DNA of 64,000 nt from Hippopus hippopus (lineage: Eukaryota > Mollusca > Bivalvia > Cardiida > Cardiidae): assembly GCA_946811185.2 (NCBI GenBank), contig OX328113.1, forward strand, positions 17,258,521 to 17,322,520, in the 5' to 3' direction. Position numbers and translations under genes: made by a program. Shown here piece by piece: positions 46,101 to 53,702 of the stretch. The notes below the pieces were generated by a model. It saw nothing but the letters and a program-made list of their open reading frames with translations. It searched no databases and was not told where the DNA came from. Every line of letters begins with the position of its first letter. Position 1 is the first letter of the stretch.

Positions 46101-48282
46101 TATTGAACACGCAGATATTCGGACATGTCACATCTGTAATTTATTATCAAAATCGTCCACCATTGTAAATTTTATGCAAATTATCTTGGTTTGGAAACAT
46201 ACATATTAACCAGGGTTCGCCATTAAGGCACGTCCGAACGACACTGTCTAGCAAACAATCGTTTCGGGCTAGTAGAGGCTGCGTCCAGCTAGCCCGAATG
46301 GTCTAGTGCAAAAATCGAGACAATTAGTTTAAGTATTAATTTCATACTTCACAAAAGTGACGAAAATTGACCTTACATGCCGTTCGCCGAAAGAGATCTC
46401 TTACCTAACTTTTGATTTTGTTCAACCAACGATAATTCTTCTAAATTGTTAACAGGAAAACGGTCGCGCATGCGCGGTTGGCCATATCTTTAATGGAAAA
46501 ACCAAATTGAACTAAAAATAGAGTTAGTAGACCAGAGTCCACGGGATTTCCCTATTATGTCGTCATAGATAAAAGTCATAACTTTAATCGTGATTGTTAT
46601 CATTTTGTAAGAGTATTTAATCATTTAGCAAGAATTTCTTTCATTTCGCTCTTTTTTTTTTTTTTAAATACTGAGTTTCATTTTGACGACAACCGAAAAT
46701 GAGTTGTCCAGACGTTTACAAAGACAACGGAGCAGACGACCGGGGAATAACATCTGATCAGGGAAGAGTTATAAAATGAAGCTTAAAAAATGAATCGAAA
46801 CACAAGTAGTCTTAGTAGATCTAGAAGAATAGAATTAGATCTAGATCACAGAAAAAAGATAATTTTTGACCTTGACTCTAGTGGAAAGCTGAATTCGCGC
46901 CGTTGGTTTGTGTTTTATTTGGAGGAAAATGTTACGTTTTCTTTGTGGCCACTTTAAAAAACAAAAGATTTGCTGTAGGATCTAATAACATTATACCACA
47001 ATATTTTTACCCTTTAAAACACAAATACTGTTATTTGAACCTCAGACTAATATGTTGTCTATGATTGCTTTCAAAATGTATAAGTCTAATTTGTCTTCTG
47101 GTAAAGAGATCATAACTAATTAATTAATAGGGAAACTCTCATTGATCATTACTTACCATGACATTGCCATTGTTTTATCACAATTTTGGAATAGTAACAA
47201 GAAAAATAACATACATATTGATCTAATTTATATTTTTCTACATTTGCAGTCATTTTTTGTCACAATTTTGGTATAATAACATGAGAAATAACATACATTT
47301 TGATCTATTTTATATTTTTCTACCTTTTGCAAAAAGGGGTCTAGTAGAAATCTGAAGTGGTCTAGTAAAATTTTCATATTACTGGTCCACTGGTCTAGTT
47401 GAAAAAAATGTTAATGTCGAACCCTGTTAACCTTGACTTGAATATCAATTAACTTTTTTCTTATATTGTTTTGTTGTTCTCTAATCGACAGGTTAAGTAA
47501 TAGAATAGAATTGAACAGTTTGTACTGGCACTCCCTTCTCCACCATTGGTAGGCATGCTGGGAAAATGCGAGTCCAATTTCAATTTTGCAAGTGGAAAAA
47601 AAAAAAGCCACTTGCAATAATTTGCCAGTGGGTAAAAAAAAACTAAATTTGAACCCTGATTTATAAAGCTAAATTTGTACAATAAAATCTTGATCATAGT
47701 AAGTGTAAATTTGGAAAAACATGTTTACCTATCCTGGTTTTCAGACTTAACAAACTAGTAAAATGTACAAGAAAAATTAAATGCAAAAAAAATACACTCA
47801 CAACAAAAAGAGACCGAAAATGAAAGTTACCATGAGCATGTTCAAATTTATTTATTGGTAATCCTGTTAACTTTCACTTTCCTTCAACTCCTTTTAAAAT
47901 GTCCCTCGTATAAAGGGAAAAGAATGGATTGGCTTATCGAAGCTTACCCCTATATTGAACTTAGCATTCTTTTAAAAGTGCAAGAAACCCATTTCTAAGG
48001 ACTTGAAACAAATACACTAACAACATCATGATTATTACGCATTCTGCACCTTCAGTATTATTCGGTTTCCTCGGTTAGTTTTTTGCTAATCTAAAAATAA
48101 ATAACTGAGTATCTACATCCGTGTTGTTTACTGGGAATTGATAATGATAGGTCATTGCTATGAAAAGTAGTAAAACCCGTGTCTTCCATTCTTACTTTTT
48201 CGCCAAATCCTTGGGAACCCTGATTTGACCTTCTTCTTAAAGCTCTCAATGAAATAGACAGAGTGAAATCGCCGAAATCCAT
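27337..48282 (-). CDS. RNF19: RNF19-type RBR E3 ubiquitin ligase, whole gene (11 coding exons, 945 aa)
   Basis: Exons, in reading order: 48196-48282, 39532-40160, 38466-38659, 37013-37157, 35676-35838, 34919-35027, 34039-34197, 33295-33544, 30172-30339, 29181-29341, 27337-28109. Every intron is GT-AG and every phase agrees, giving 2838 nt. RING1 uses Cys146, 149, 164, His166, Cys169, 172, 190, 193. IBR covers ~233-278. RING2 ~310-349 has SCNHMTC with Cys325 as the expected thioester cysteine. Two long hydrophobic segments (~376-400 and ~421-461) follow, as in RNF19A/B (dorfin), which sit in the ER membrane and ubiquitinate client proteins by an E2-to-Cys relay. The tail (500-945) is Ser-rich and disordered. 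The vertebrate proteins are a little shorter (human RNF19A ~838). Exon 1 is less certain than the other ten: exon 2 has its own in-frame ATG (40155-40157), which would give 915 aa. Confidence 0.92.
28350..28542. repeat. Foldback element with strong internal hairpin, RNF19 intron 10
   Basis: Outer arms GAATGAAGAGAA..TTTTGTTTTCATGGA and TCCATGAAAACAAAAAATTCTCTTCATTC. The inner hairpin 28434-28485 pairs CCTAATCACATTGTATGAAACC with its complement around ACTTCGCG. Confidence 0.85.
29181..29341 (-). CDS. RNF19: RNF19 exon 10
   Basis: Acceptor TTCTTACAG (AG 29342-29343), donor GTATTG (29175-29180). Residues 635-689, low complexity, Ser/Thr/Asn-rich ([19 protein letters not shown]). Confidence 0.85.
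29410..29667 (+). mobile_element. GAGCCATGCTCTG-family element in RNF19 intron 9
   Basis: AATGCTCTGTGAAAAGGGGGCTTAATGC at the left, GATCCCTTTTGTCAGAGCTCAAAT at the right. The CAGCCTGTGCATTCTGCCCAGGTTGACC hairpin is weakened. Confidence 0.75.
30172..30339 (-). CDS. RNF19: RNF19 exon 9
   Basis: Acceptor ATGTTACAG (AG 30340-30341), donor GTAGGT (30166-30171). Residues 579-635. It contains [10 protein letters not shown] and the repeated [10 protein letters not shown], then [12 protein letters not shown], a motif I recall as conserved in RNF19 tails. Confidence 0.9.
30378..30617 (+). mobile_element. GAGCCATGCTCTG-family element
   Basis: CATGCTCTGTGAAAAGGGTGGTTAATGC to AAACCCCCTTTTA. The right TIR is cut at GTGGTGTACCGATGATC, where another repeat may begin. 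Confidence 0.7.
30620..32470. other. RNF19 intron 8, long part without clear features
   Basis: 30617-30720 has GTGGTGTACCGATGATC..ATCGATTG words that resemble the end of a DNA transposon; no matching other end was found. The rest is AT-rich with no family recognised. Confidence 0.35.
32478..32590 (-). mobile_element. TTAA-type element, left half
   Basis: ACGACCTTAATAAAGGC, AACATTGTGAGAAAAG, core AAATGCTGGTAACCAGCATTT, then CTACCCTATCACAGACAAA. The outer right part is replaced. Confidence 0.65.
32768..32875 (-). mobile_element. TTAA-type element with the palindrome deleted
   Basis: AATCCTTTACCAAACAATTAGAGTTTTAAC, then GATATTGTGGGAAAAGCAATGTTTTCTACCC: the two arms are joined without the core. 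Confidence 0.65.
33295..33544 (-). CDS. RNF19: RNF19 exon 8
   Basis: Acceptor TTTTGGTTCAG (AG 33545-33546), donor GTAAGT (33289-33294). Residues 496-579. It includes [20 protein letters not shown] and [12 protein letters not shown], segments conserved between this protein and vertebrate RNF19A after the second membrane segment. Confidence 0.92.
34039..34197 (-). CDS. RNF19: RNF19 exon 7, end of second membrane segment
   Basis: Acceptor TTATTTTGCAG (AG 34198-34199), donor GTAAAA (34033-34038). Residues 443-496: [20 protein letters not shown] completes the second hydrophobic segment, then RSGGCG and the acidic [10 protein letters not shown]. Confidence 0.93.
34418..34649 (-). mobile_element. 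TTAA-type palindromic element in RNF19 intron 6
   Basis: CCCAATTTACTTCACAATCAAGAGTTTTAAC to GGAATGTGGAAAAGAGTTAA. Core GGAGAAGATGCTGGTAACTAGCACTTTCTCC with compensating changes only in part. Confidence 0.8.
34919..35027 (-). CDS. RNF19: RNF19 exon 6, start of second membrane segment
   Basis: Acceptor CTTTTTTTCAG (AG 35028-35029), donor GTAAGA (34913-34918). Residues 407-443, from IHSKYEG to [20 protein letters not shown]. Confidence 0.93.
35402..35655 (+). mobile_element. GAGCCATGCTCTG-family element in RNF19 intron 5
   Basis: TTGAGCCATGCTCTGTGAAAAGG to CCCCCCTATTTAGAACATGGCTCA, ending 21 bp before the RNF19 exon 5 boundary. Confidence 0.8.
35676..35838 (-). CDS. RNF19: RNF19 exon 5, first membrane segment
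   Basis: Acceptor CATCCATACAG (AG 35839-35840), donor GTAAGG (35670-35675). Residues 352-406: [18 protein letters not shown], then the hydrophobic run [20 protein letters not shown] and on to VWVGRK. Nearly identical to vertebrate RNF19. Confidence 0.95.
36025..36253 (-). mobile_element. TTAA-type palindromic element, full length
   Basis: TTAACTCTTTACCAAACAAGCC and GTTTGGTAAAAAGTTAA give TTAA on both sides. Core perfect (36098-36128). One of the cleanest copies. Confidence 0.92.
36385..36570 (+). mobile_element. TTAA-type element, degenerate
   Basis: AAAAAACACTGTGGGAAAAGCAGCAAATGCTAGTAACC, then CCACAATGTTATCAAAAGCC and GTGTTTGGTAACATAAGTTAA. Confidence 0.6.
36677..36984 (+). mobile_element. 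TTAA-type element with a duplicated right arm
   Basis: Left TAACTCCTTATCACACGAC. First core GTGAAAATGCTGGTTTCCAGCTTTTTCTCC (~36803-36833). A second right half, GTTACCAGCATTTTCTCCTTTTCCCAC, starts at ~36892 and leads to GTTCGGTAAAAAGTTAA. A recombinant or nested insertion. Confidence 0.75.
37013..37157 (-). CDS. RNF19: RNF19 exon 4, RING2 with catalytic cysteine
   Basis: Acceptor TCTTTTCCAG (AG 37158-37159), donor GTATGT (37007-37012). Residues 304-352. Cys310/313, Cys325 (DGSCNHMTC), Cys330/333 and Cys338/341 are all present, so the thioester-forming site is intact. Confidence 0.95.
37640..38420. repeat. Interspersed repeat with ~200-bp internal copies (RNF19 intron 3)
   Basis: GACCTTCAAGTGTG.CCTTGA..TGGACCTACCTGA.CAAATG.TTCAAATGGCACTTC.ACT recurs at about 37760, 37978 and 38135. 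Each is followed by AAATC.ATC.ATAAATGTAGAAGT. It ends near CGGACCGACTAATGGACACAC. Non-coding; family not named. Confidence 0.65.
38466..38659 (-). CDS. RNF19: RNF19 exon 3, IBR domain
   Basis: Acceptor ATGTAATTGTAG (AG 38660-38661), donor GTAAGT (38460-38465). Residues 239-304: zinc ligands Cys255, 260, 265, 268, His273, Cys278, with [20 protein letters not shown]. After it comes [11 protein letters not shown], also conserved. Confidence 0.95.
38817..39026 (+). mobile_element. TTAA-type element, core lost
   Basis: TTAAATCCTTTACCAAACAACAAAATTAGAGCC to CTGTGGTAAAGAATTAA. Its right TTAA (39023-39026) abuts the next copy. Confidence 0.75.
39023..39216 (-). mobile_element. TTAA-type element, back to back with the previous copy
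   Basis: GTAGAAAACATTTTGGGACAAGGAGAAAAGCTCGGAACCAGCATTTTCTCC, then ATCTACAAAACTTTTAAATTGGACAAG and TTTTGTCGTTTTGTA. The right end is cut before TTAA. Confidence 0.65.
39532..40160 (-). CDS. RNF19: RNF19 exon 2, N-terminal region and RING1
   Basis: Acceptor TTATTTTCAG (AG 40161-40162), donor GTAAGT (39526-39531). It supplies residues 30-239: a basic, Ser-rich N-terminus ([10 protein letters not shown]), an SSSSSED stretch, the complete RING1 (CPLC...C-x-H-x2-C-x2-C...CPEC) and the first IBR ligands (WCPAPDCG). Confidence 0.95.
40198..40428 (+). mobile_element. TTAA-type palindromic element in RNF19 intron 1
   Basis: TTAACCCTTAACTACATGAC to GTCGTAAGAAGTTAA. Core perfect at 40326-40356, flanks mutated. 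Confidence 0.85.
41255..42650 (+). mobile_element. Possible solo LTR (1396 bp)
   Basis: Starts TGTGACAAG and ends CTTGTGACA, a 9-bp terminal inverted repeat with one mismatch and TG..CA ends. Inside are a TATA-like GGGTTTAAATACTGCC (about 41317) and TTATTAAATCC near the end. G+C is higher than the flanks. No matching 5-bp target duplication (ATGGT against GGTTT), so this stays uncertain. Confidence 0.3.
42660..43380. other. RNF19 intron 1 sequence, no feature seen
   Basis: AT-rich, ending in CCCCCCCTACACACACACACA. No repeat family or coding signal recognised. Confidence 0.4.
43386..44395 (+). mobile_element. Degenerate mariner-like transposon
   Basis: TIRs TACAGGGTGTTTCATGATAT and ATAATATGAAACACCCTGTA, with TA at the ends, extend imperfectly inward for ~200 bp (CACTTTTTCTGACGAGTCCATTT against AAATGGACTTGTCAGAAAAAGTG). 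The middle keeps shreds of a DD34-type transposase in broken frames: near 43770 HMAKTMP-like, the position of the second Asp/His box, and near 44015 DPPDFFL, the hallmark before the third acidic residue. Many stops; not functional. Confidence 0.7.
44400..45620. other. RNF19 intron 1 sequence, simple runs only
   Basis: Contains a G run after TGTGTGTGTGGGT (44725-44752) and a C/A run (44929-44949). No gene. Confidence 0.4.
45627..47658. mobile_element. hAT-like non-autonomous element (outer), 5-bp target duplication
   Basis: Starts CAGGGTTCGAAATT and ends AATTTGAACCCTG, flanked by ATTTA on both sides (45622-45626, 47659-47663). Sub-terminal ACTTG.AAAATGCCAGT and TTTGCAAGTGG..GCCACTTGCAATAATTTGCCAGTGG continue the inverted pairing. 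It is interrupted by a second element (46211-47426). No transposase recognised. Confidence 0.7.
46211..47426. mobile_element. hAT-like non-autonomous element (inner, nested)
   Basis: Starts CAGGGTTCGCCATTAA and ends TTAATGTCGAACCCTG, with TTAAC on both sides (46206-46210, 47427-47431). Repeated GGTCTAGT words near the right end mirror GGCTAGTAG/GTCTAG near the left. Its only frames are short. Confidence 0.7.
47665..48195. other. RNF19 intron 1, proximal part
   Basis: AT-rich, no repeat or coding signal recognised up to the donor of exon 1. Confidence 0.4.
48196..48282 (-). CDS. RNF19: RNF19 exon 1 (probable), 29 codons
   Basis: ATG (48280-48282) in a good context (ATACCGATGG) opens [20 protein letters not shown], ending phase 0 at a GTAAGA donor (48190-48195). 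Splicing over the 8-kb intron to the acceptor at 40161 is in frame and adds 30 residues before Met31. Supported by phase, donor and strand only; a different gene's first exon is the alternative. Confidence 0.5.
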
Positions 48283-48480
48283 CGGTATTTCTCATACTTA
48301 TTCAAATTTCTAACAGATTTAGAATTTAGGTACATTTTTCAAAACAAATATGGCCGACGAAAAGTCACGTGATATACAACGTAGCTAAAAAGCAACAAGG
48401 ACGATAAAGAAAAGGAAAGTAAAGGTTCTCTCAACCGAAAGTAAAACCAAAGGAATCTGGACCTACCTTTGCTACAGCGG
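48283..48480 (-). promoter_or_regulatory. Probable promoter region of RNF19 with E-box
   Basis: Lies just upstream of the proposed first exon. Contains GTCACGTGAT (48365-48374), an extended E-box of the type bound by TFE/USF/MITF factors. No TATA box. Confidence 0.35.
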
Positions 48481-48799
48481 ATAGGCCTCTAGATCTTTTT
48501 CGAATTAAATTGGTTTTAAAGCTGGGTTAGGGTTACTAACTGTATGCGGAAAGATAAAGAAATAGAACTGGATTTTAACTTTTTGTGGGGCAATGATGGG
48601 TTGTGATTTTTTAGTAGGCCTACCTGTTATTTCAGCAATATTCAAACATATCACAGGGGCTATGCACTTGATTAATGGTCAGCTATCATTATCATGGAGG
48701 GTAAATATGTGTGGTTCAAGGACATCTTCCCAATAAATAGAAAACTCACGCCATAATCAAGAGTTAAAAATCACATTAGAGTCAAATTTTGAAAAAGAA

Positions 48800-50215
48800 A
48801 TTTTCAAAAACTGAGACCATGACCCACATTATTAAACACTTCCCATAACCCAAGCTTACAAAATTCACACTATGAACCCAAATTTCTTAACCCACGCCAT
48901 AATCTAGATATCCAAAACTCTCACCATAACCAAGATTGTAAAACCAACATCAAAATCCAGATGACAATTAAAACCCCTACCTAAATCCACACTGCAAAAC
49001 CCACACCAGGCCAGAGAACATAGTGTAGACCATGTCCCAGATAACAACATTGTGCAGATTGCAAATTCCACACTGTAATCGCAAGAGTGCAAAGTCAGCT
49101 CCTTAAACAAGATAGTAAAACCCACACCATGGAGGAGATTCCAAAACCCATATCATGAAAACCCACACCATAACCCAGATTACAAAACTCATAAAAACTT
49201 ATAACCAAGATTATAATGCCCACACATTAACTCTTTACCAATAATCCTAAAGGGACCCTAAAGAAGAAGGCCTCTGAAAACACCGTGGAAAATGGAGAAA
49301 GTGCTGGTTAAGTGCTGATTAGCGTTTTTTCCCTTTTTTGAACATTGTTTCCCTCCCCTCCCAAAACAAATTTCAACTTTTGAGTCACTTTAATAATTTT
49401 GTCTGCAAAAGCTTTCAGTCTGGGCAAGTCTAAGAATTTGCCATATGGTAAAGGATTAATGTACATTGCACATCCCACACCACAACCCAGACTACATATT
49501 TCTCAGTTCTCACCATAATTGAAATAACACATCTAACACTCTATAACACAGAATACAAATCACACACCATAACAAAGACTATGTATACACCCCACATCAT
49601 GACCAATACTACACACCCTATACCATTACCACAGTTACACACCCAACACACTTTTACAGAGAATATAAATCCCACACAATAACCAAGATTACACACCCCA
49701 CACCATAACGAATATTACACAACCCACACCCTAAACAAGATTACACACCCACACACTTTAAAGCAGGATACAAACCCACACCATAACTAAGATTACACCC
49801 TTTACCATAACCAAGACTACACACCCAACACCATGAACAATATTACACACCCAACACACTTTAATGCAGGATACAAATCCTACACACCCCACACTGTAAC
49901 CAAGACTACACACCCCACCCCATAAACAAGATACATACTCCACACATCCCACACACTTTAATGCAGAGTACAAATCCCACACCATAACCAAGACTACACA
50001 TCCCATGCCATAAACAAGACTACACACCCCACACCATAACCAAGACTACACATCCCATGCCATAAACAAGACTACACACCCCACACCATAAACAAGACTA
50101 CACACCCCATACCATAAACAGGACTACTCCCCACACTATAGACTACACACCCGACACCATAAACAAGAGTACACACCCCACAACACAAACAAAATTACCC
50201 ATCCCACACCTTAAC
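48800..50215. repeat. Degenerate minisatellite, ~26-bp unit CCATAA.CAAGA.TACACACCCCACA
   Basis: Most regular at 49960-50130 (unit CCATAAACAAGACTACACACCCCACA). To the left the units decay into ACCCACACCATAACC..GATTACAAAAC words. The array is interrupted by a TTAA element at 49228-49460. Confidence 0.85.
49228..49460 (-). mobile_element. TTAA-type element inserted in the minisatellite
   Basis: TTAACTCTTTACCAATAATCC to CCATATGGTAAAGGATTAA. Core expanded (GGTTAAGTGCTGATTAGC). Confidence 0.85.
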
Positions 50216-50224
50216 ATAGGATAC

Positions 50225-50410
50225 AACTCCACACCATCATCATAACACTGGGACTTTACAAAATATGTTGAAAAGCAGCCAGTGGCTTGGGAAGGGTATT
50301 GTGCAAAGTACTGGTAACAGACACTCAAGGCAAGTATGGATAGGTGCACTGACTGCCATGATGTAACTGAAATAATGTTGAAAACCATGTTAAACACCAG
50401 ACAATTAGTC
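50225..50410 (+). mobile_element. SINE (family A) relict without head
   Basis: ACTGCCATGATGTAACTGAAATAATGTTGAAAACCATGTTAAACACCAGACAATTA matches the tail of the SINE at 10747-10978. The body is diverged. Confidence 0.65.
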
Positions 50411-50602
50411 AACAGACTTACAAAAACCCCACTATAAACTAGATTACAAAACGGATACTATAACCAATAAGAACTACTCCCATAGATAATTTATTATCTC
50501 TACAATAGAGATTTATTATCTCTAAAAAACTGTAGCAGATGAACTAAAAAACTTCCTTGTGAAAATGGATAATCACTATTAGTTTAAAAGACAAGGTGTA
50601 AG

Positions 50603-51046
50603 CAGTTCCTTGAAACTTTAACCAGTACTCATACAATGTTGTGAGTAGCTCATTGAAACCTTAACCTGTACTCATACCATGTTGTGAGTAGTTCATTGAA
50701 ACCTTAACCTGTAATCATACCATGTTGTGAGTAGTTCATTGAAACCTTAACCTGTAATCATACCATGTTGTGAGTAGTTCATTGAAACCTTAACCTGTAA
50801 TCATACCATGTTGTGAGTAGTTCATTGAAACCTTAACCTGTAATCATACCATTTTGTAAGTAGTTCATTGAAACCTTAACCAGTACTCATACCATGTTGT
50901 GAGTAGTTCATTGAAACCTTAACCTGTACTCATACCATGTTGTGAGTAGTTCATTGAAACCTTAACCTGTAATCATACCATGTTGTGAGTAGTTCATTGA
51001 AACCTTAACCTGTAATCATACCATGTTGTGAGTAGTTCATTGAAAC
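50603..51046. repeat. 43-bp minisatellite, about ten units
   Basis: GTGAGTAGTTCATTGAAACCTTAACCTGTAATCATACCATGTT. Starts at 50641, 50684 and 50727 confirm the period. Variation is limited (CTGTACT/CTGTAAT, one AGTAGC). The last unit runs directly into a TTAA element. Confidence 0.92.
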
Positions 51047-51245
51047 TATCCTTTACCAAATGGCAAAATAAAAGCCTTAACCAAAATGAAAGCAAATGCA
51101 CACAACAAATAATTGATTGAAAATTGTCATTCAAAGGGTAGAAAACAATGTCTGGTTCCCTGCATTTTCTTCTTTTCCCACAATATTTTCATAATGTTTC
51201 CTCCTTATGGTCATTAAAACTTGGGATTGTTTGGTAAAGGGTTAA
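51046..51245 (+). mobile_element. TTAA-type element, palindrome half lost
   Basis: ATCCTTTACCAAATGGCAAAATAAAAGCC to TTGTTTGGTAAAGGGTTAA. The core is reduced to TCTGGTTCCCTGCATTTTCTTC. Confidence 0.8.
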
Positions 51246-51486
51246 GAATAAGTGATGTAATGGTGAAACATATAAAGGTGAATAGAGCTACTTTATTGAA
51301 CAATGGAAGAAAATCAAGCTTTTGCTGGTAACAGAAAATTTCTTCTTCCTCTTCAATGTGTTTGAATGGTCCTTAGGAGGTAAAACCAAACAGGAATGGC
51401 CCTCAATCCCTCCTGGAGTACACTGTGTGGCATGCCCTTTTAGTAAAACACCAGGTACATGTACTAGAGTTCCCACTTGAAACCTA

Positions 51487-51950
51487 ACCTAACCCTTTAC
51501 CAAATAATTTTAAGATTTAAGAACCCTGATGGTTTATATTAAGGTTCATATTGACATTTAATGCCATTTTTAACAGCTTAGGATATATCGTAGGGGTCAG
51601 TGCACCTACACATGTTTCCTGGCTTTCTCACACTACTACTGACACAACTTTCTTTCCAAGCCTTTGACTGCTTTTCTCAAAGCATCAGAGGTGAGAGGTG
51701 AAATAGCTCGAAAAATTGCTAGAAAGAAAGTTTGCCTCAACTAGACCTGCAAACACAACCCAGATGGAAAAACCTTTCAATAGCATTGTGTGAAAAGTAG
51801 ACAATGCTGGTAAACATTATTTTCTCCTTTTCCCGCAATGTTTCCTACCCTTTTATAGGCCAATCTCATTTTAGTCACATATAATTTGTTGTCTACAGAA
51901 TGCTTTCAAAATGCAAGTCTGAAACTTTGGCATCCTGTAAAGGGTTGACA
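51487..51950 (-). mobile_element. TTAA-type element split by a SINE-like insertion
   Basis: Left part 51487-51535 (AACCCTTTACCAAATAATTTT...CCCTGATGG), right part 51757-51950 (AGCATTGTGTGAAAAG...CCTGTAAAGGGTTGAC). The two halves join to one element. Confidence 0.75.
51536..51756 (-). mobile_element. SINE body (family C), head truncated, inside a TTAA element
   Basis: ACATTTAATGCCATTTTTAACAGCTTAGG, CATGTTTCCTGGCTTTCTCACAC and GAGGTGAGAGGTGAAATAGCTCG match the body of the SINE at 53005-53270. The tRNA head is diverged after CTCAACTAGACC. Confidence 0.75.
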
Positions 51951-52160
51951 CTCTCCCACACAATACAGACATTTCAAGACCCAAAGAAAAAAAGCATATG
52001 AAAGCATCATGAAAAAAGGAGAAAATGCTGGTTACCAACATTTTCTCCTTTTACCACAATGTATTTCACTCTTCCAAAAATAATTTTCAATTTTTGAGTC
52101 TCTCTGATTTTGTGGTCTGCAAATGCTTTCAATTCGTACAAGTCCAATTACTACATTTCC
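51948..52160 (-). mobile_element. TTAA-type element
   Basis: TTGACACTCTCCCACACAATACAGAC, core GGAGAAAATGCTGGTTACCAACATTTTCTCC, right end decayed at CCAATTACTACATTTCC. Confidence 0.75.
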
Positions 52161-52571
52161 ATTAAAAAAAATCAAGCTTGAGAAAGAGACATAACTGTGT
52201 CAAAAATACTTTGATGGATACCACCCTTATTGTATTAGTTCCCCTTTCGATACTGCACAACTTGTTCAAGTTTGAAATAAAAAGCTTCAGTAATGACAGA
52301 GGTTTTATAAAATGTCAAAGTTTTGAAAATGTCAAAGTTTTTACAACGATGTGGAAGAAGACGATGCCAGGGCTATGGCAATGCCTCCATGTTTTCTTTA
52401 GCAGAGCTAAAAAAGGGTGGAAGCAGTTTATAAACAAAACAACAAATAAAGTTTCATAAATAAATATTGTTTTTATTCAATATAAATCCATTTGCGATTG
52501 ACCAGCAATTTCATGTTTCAATGTTTTACTATCGGTGAAACTTTTACAGCTAAACTGGTTTTTCATACTGA

Positions 52572-52765
52572 ACCTTAACCAAATAATCCTGAATTTCAAC
52601 AAAGCTGGAGAAAAAGGCTTTTGAAAACATTGTGGGAGAAGGAGAAAATACTTATAACCAGGATTTTCTCCTTTTTCCACAATATCTTTTTACCCTTTCA
52701 AAGGCAAAATTTAACATTTGAGCCATGTTAAATTTATCATCCGTAAACTCTAATTTAAACACATT
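52572..52765 (-). mobile_element. TTAA-type element, right end lost
   Basis: AACCTTAACCAAATAATCCTGAATTTCAAC, core GGAGAAAATACTTATAACCAGGATTTTCTCC, ending near ATCATCCGTAAACTC. Confidence 0.7.
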
Positions 52766-52867
52766 CAATATTATAACATAGCTTTAACTATGCACACTTT
52801 TTGTCTTGACAGAGACTCTATTGTAAATTTAAGCAAAAAGAGACTTTTCCTAGTAAAGAGCAATGTA

Positions 52868-53402
52868 TTTGAGCACTGCTCTGGCAAAAGGGGGTTAAAT
52901 GCATGTCAGTGACACGTTATACCTAGAAAGATATATAATTACAGATCCATCATAATCCATTTAGTCTAATAACCAACTGAATCCACGTGTAGAATGGTCC
53001 TTGGTTTGTTTGGTTTGTATTGGAGTTTAACGCCATTTTAACAGCTTAGGTCATATCATGGCGGTCAGTGACGCACCCACGTGTTTCCTGGCTTTCTAAC
53101 ACCAGTACTAACACAACTTTCTTTCCAAAGCCACTGACTACTTTTCTCACATGTATCAGAGGTGAGAGGCGAAAAATCGCCAGAAAGAAAGTTCGCCGCA
53201 ACTGGGTATCGAACCCGCAACCTCCAGGTCACGAGTCGGATACGCTAACCACTGAGCCACCAGGCCGGGCTAGAATGGTCCTTGGACCTATAGACCTATA
53301 GCAAAGTTTCAACCCAGGTAAGCCTGCATGGACTGCAAAGGCTAACCTGGGATGATACTTACTGCAGATGCAATAAACCCCCTTTTCACATAGCACAGCT
53401 CA
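52868..53402 (-). mobile_element. GAGCCATGCTCTG-family element split by a SINE
   Basis: Left TIR TTGAGCACTGCTCTGGCAAAAGGGGG, right TIR CCCCCTTTTCACATAGCACAGCTCA. The internal hairpin AGGTAAGCCTGCATGGACTGCAAAGGCTAACCT lies right of the insertion (53005-53270). Confidence 0.85.
53005..53270 (-). mobile_element. tRNA-derived SINE (family C) with 15-bp target duplication
   Basis: The reversed tRNA head at the right contains GGTGGCTCAGTGGTTAGCG (A box) and GGTTCGATACCCA (B box) on the minus strand. The tail CAAACCAAACAAA lies at the left. It is flanked by TAGAATGGTCCTTGG at 52990-53004 and 53271-53285. Confidence 0.92.
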
Positions 53403-53431
53403 TTTCCAATTTCTTTTTCACTTGTGGTCAT

Positions 53432-53652
53432 GTAAAAACACTACACCAGACGACAAATTAAAAGTGACTCAAATGATGGCATTTGTCTCTGGCATGGTAG
53501 AAAACAATTCAGATAAAAGAAAAAATTGCTGGTGAATAGCATTTTCTCTCTTTCCCACAATGCTTTGAAAAAGTTTCCCACAATGTTTTGAAAAACAACT
53601 CTTTCTTAAGTTTGTAAAAAAAAAACATGGAATTATTTGGAAAAGGATTAAA
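53432..53652 (+). mobile_element. TTAA-type element, degenerate, duplicated TTTCCCACAATG arm
   Basis: CACCAGACGACAAATTAAAAGTGACTC, core AAATTGCTGGTGAATAGCATTTT. TTTCCCACAATG(C/T)TTTGAAAAA occurs twice. Right end TTATTTGGAAAAGGATTAA. Confidence 0.7.
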
Positions 53653-53702
53653 CCTTTATTCCTGTAGTTTAATGATGTTTCAATAGGATATTCTCAGTGT
53701 TT

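Noticed and set aside
50603..51046. CRISPR-like regular repeat
   Set aside because: The 43-bp units are contiguous with no unique spacers; a eukaryotic minisatellite.
52178..52459. 93-codon plus-strand reading frame
   Set aside because: No recognisable domain, lies in repeat-rich intergenic DNA; too weak to call a gene.
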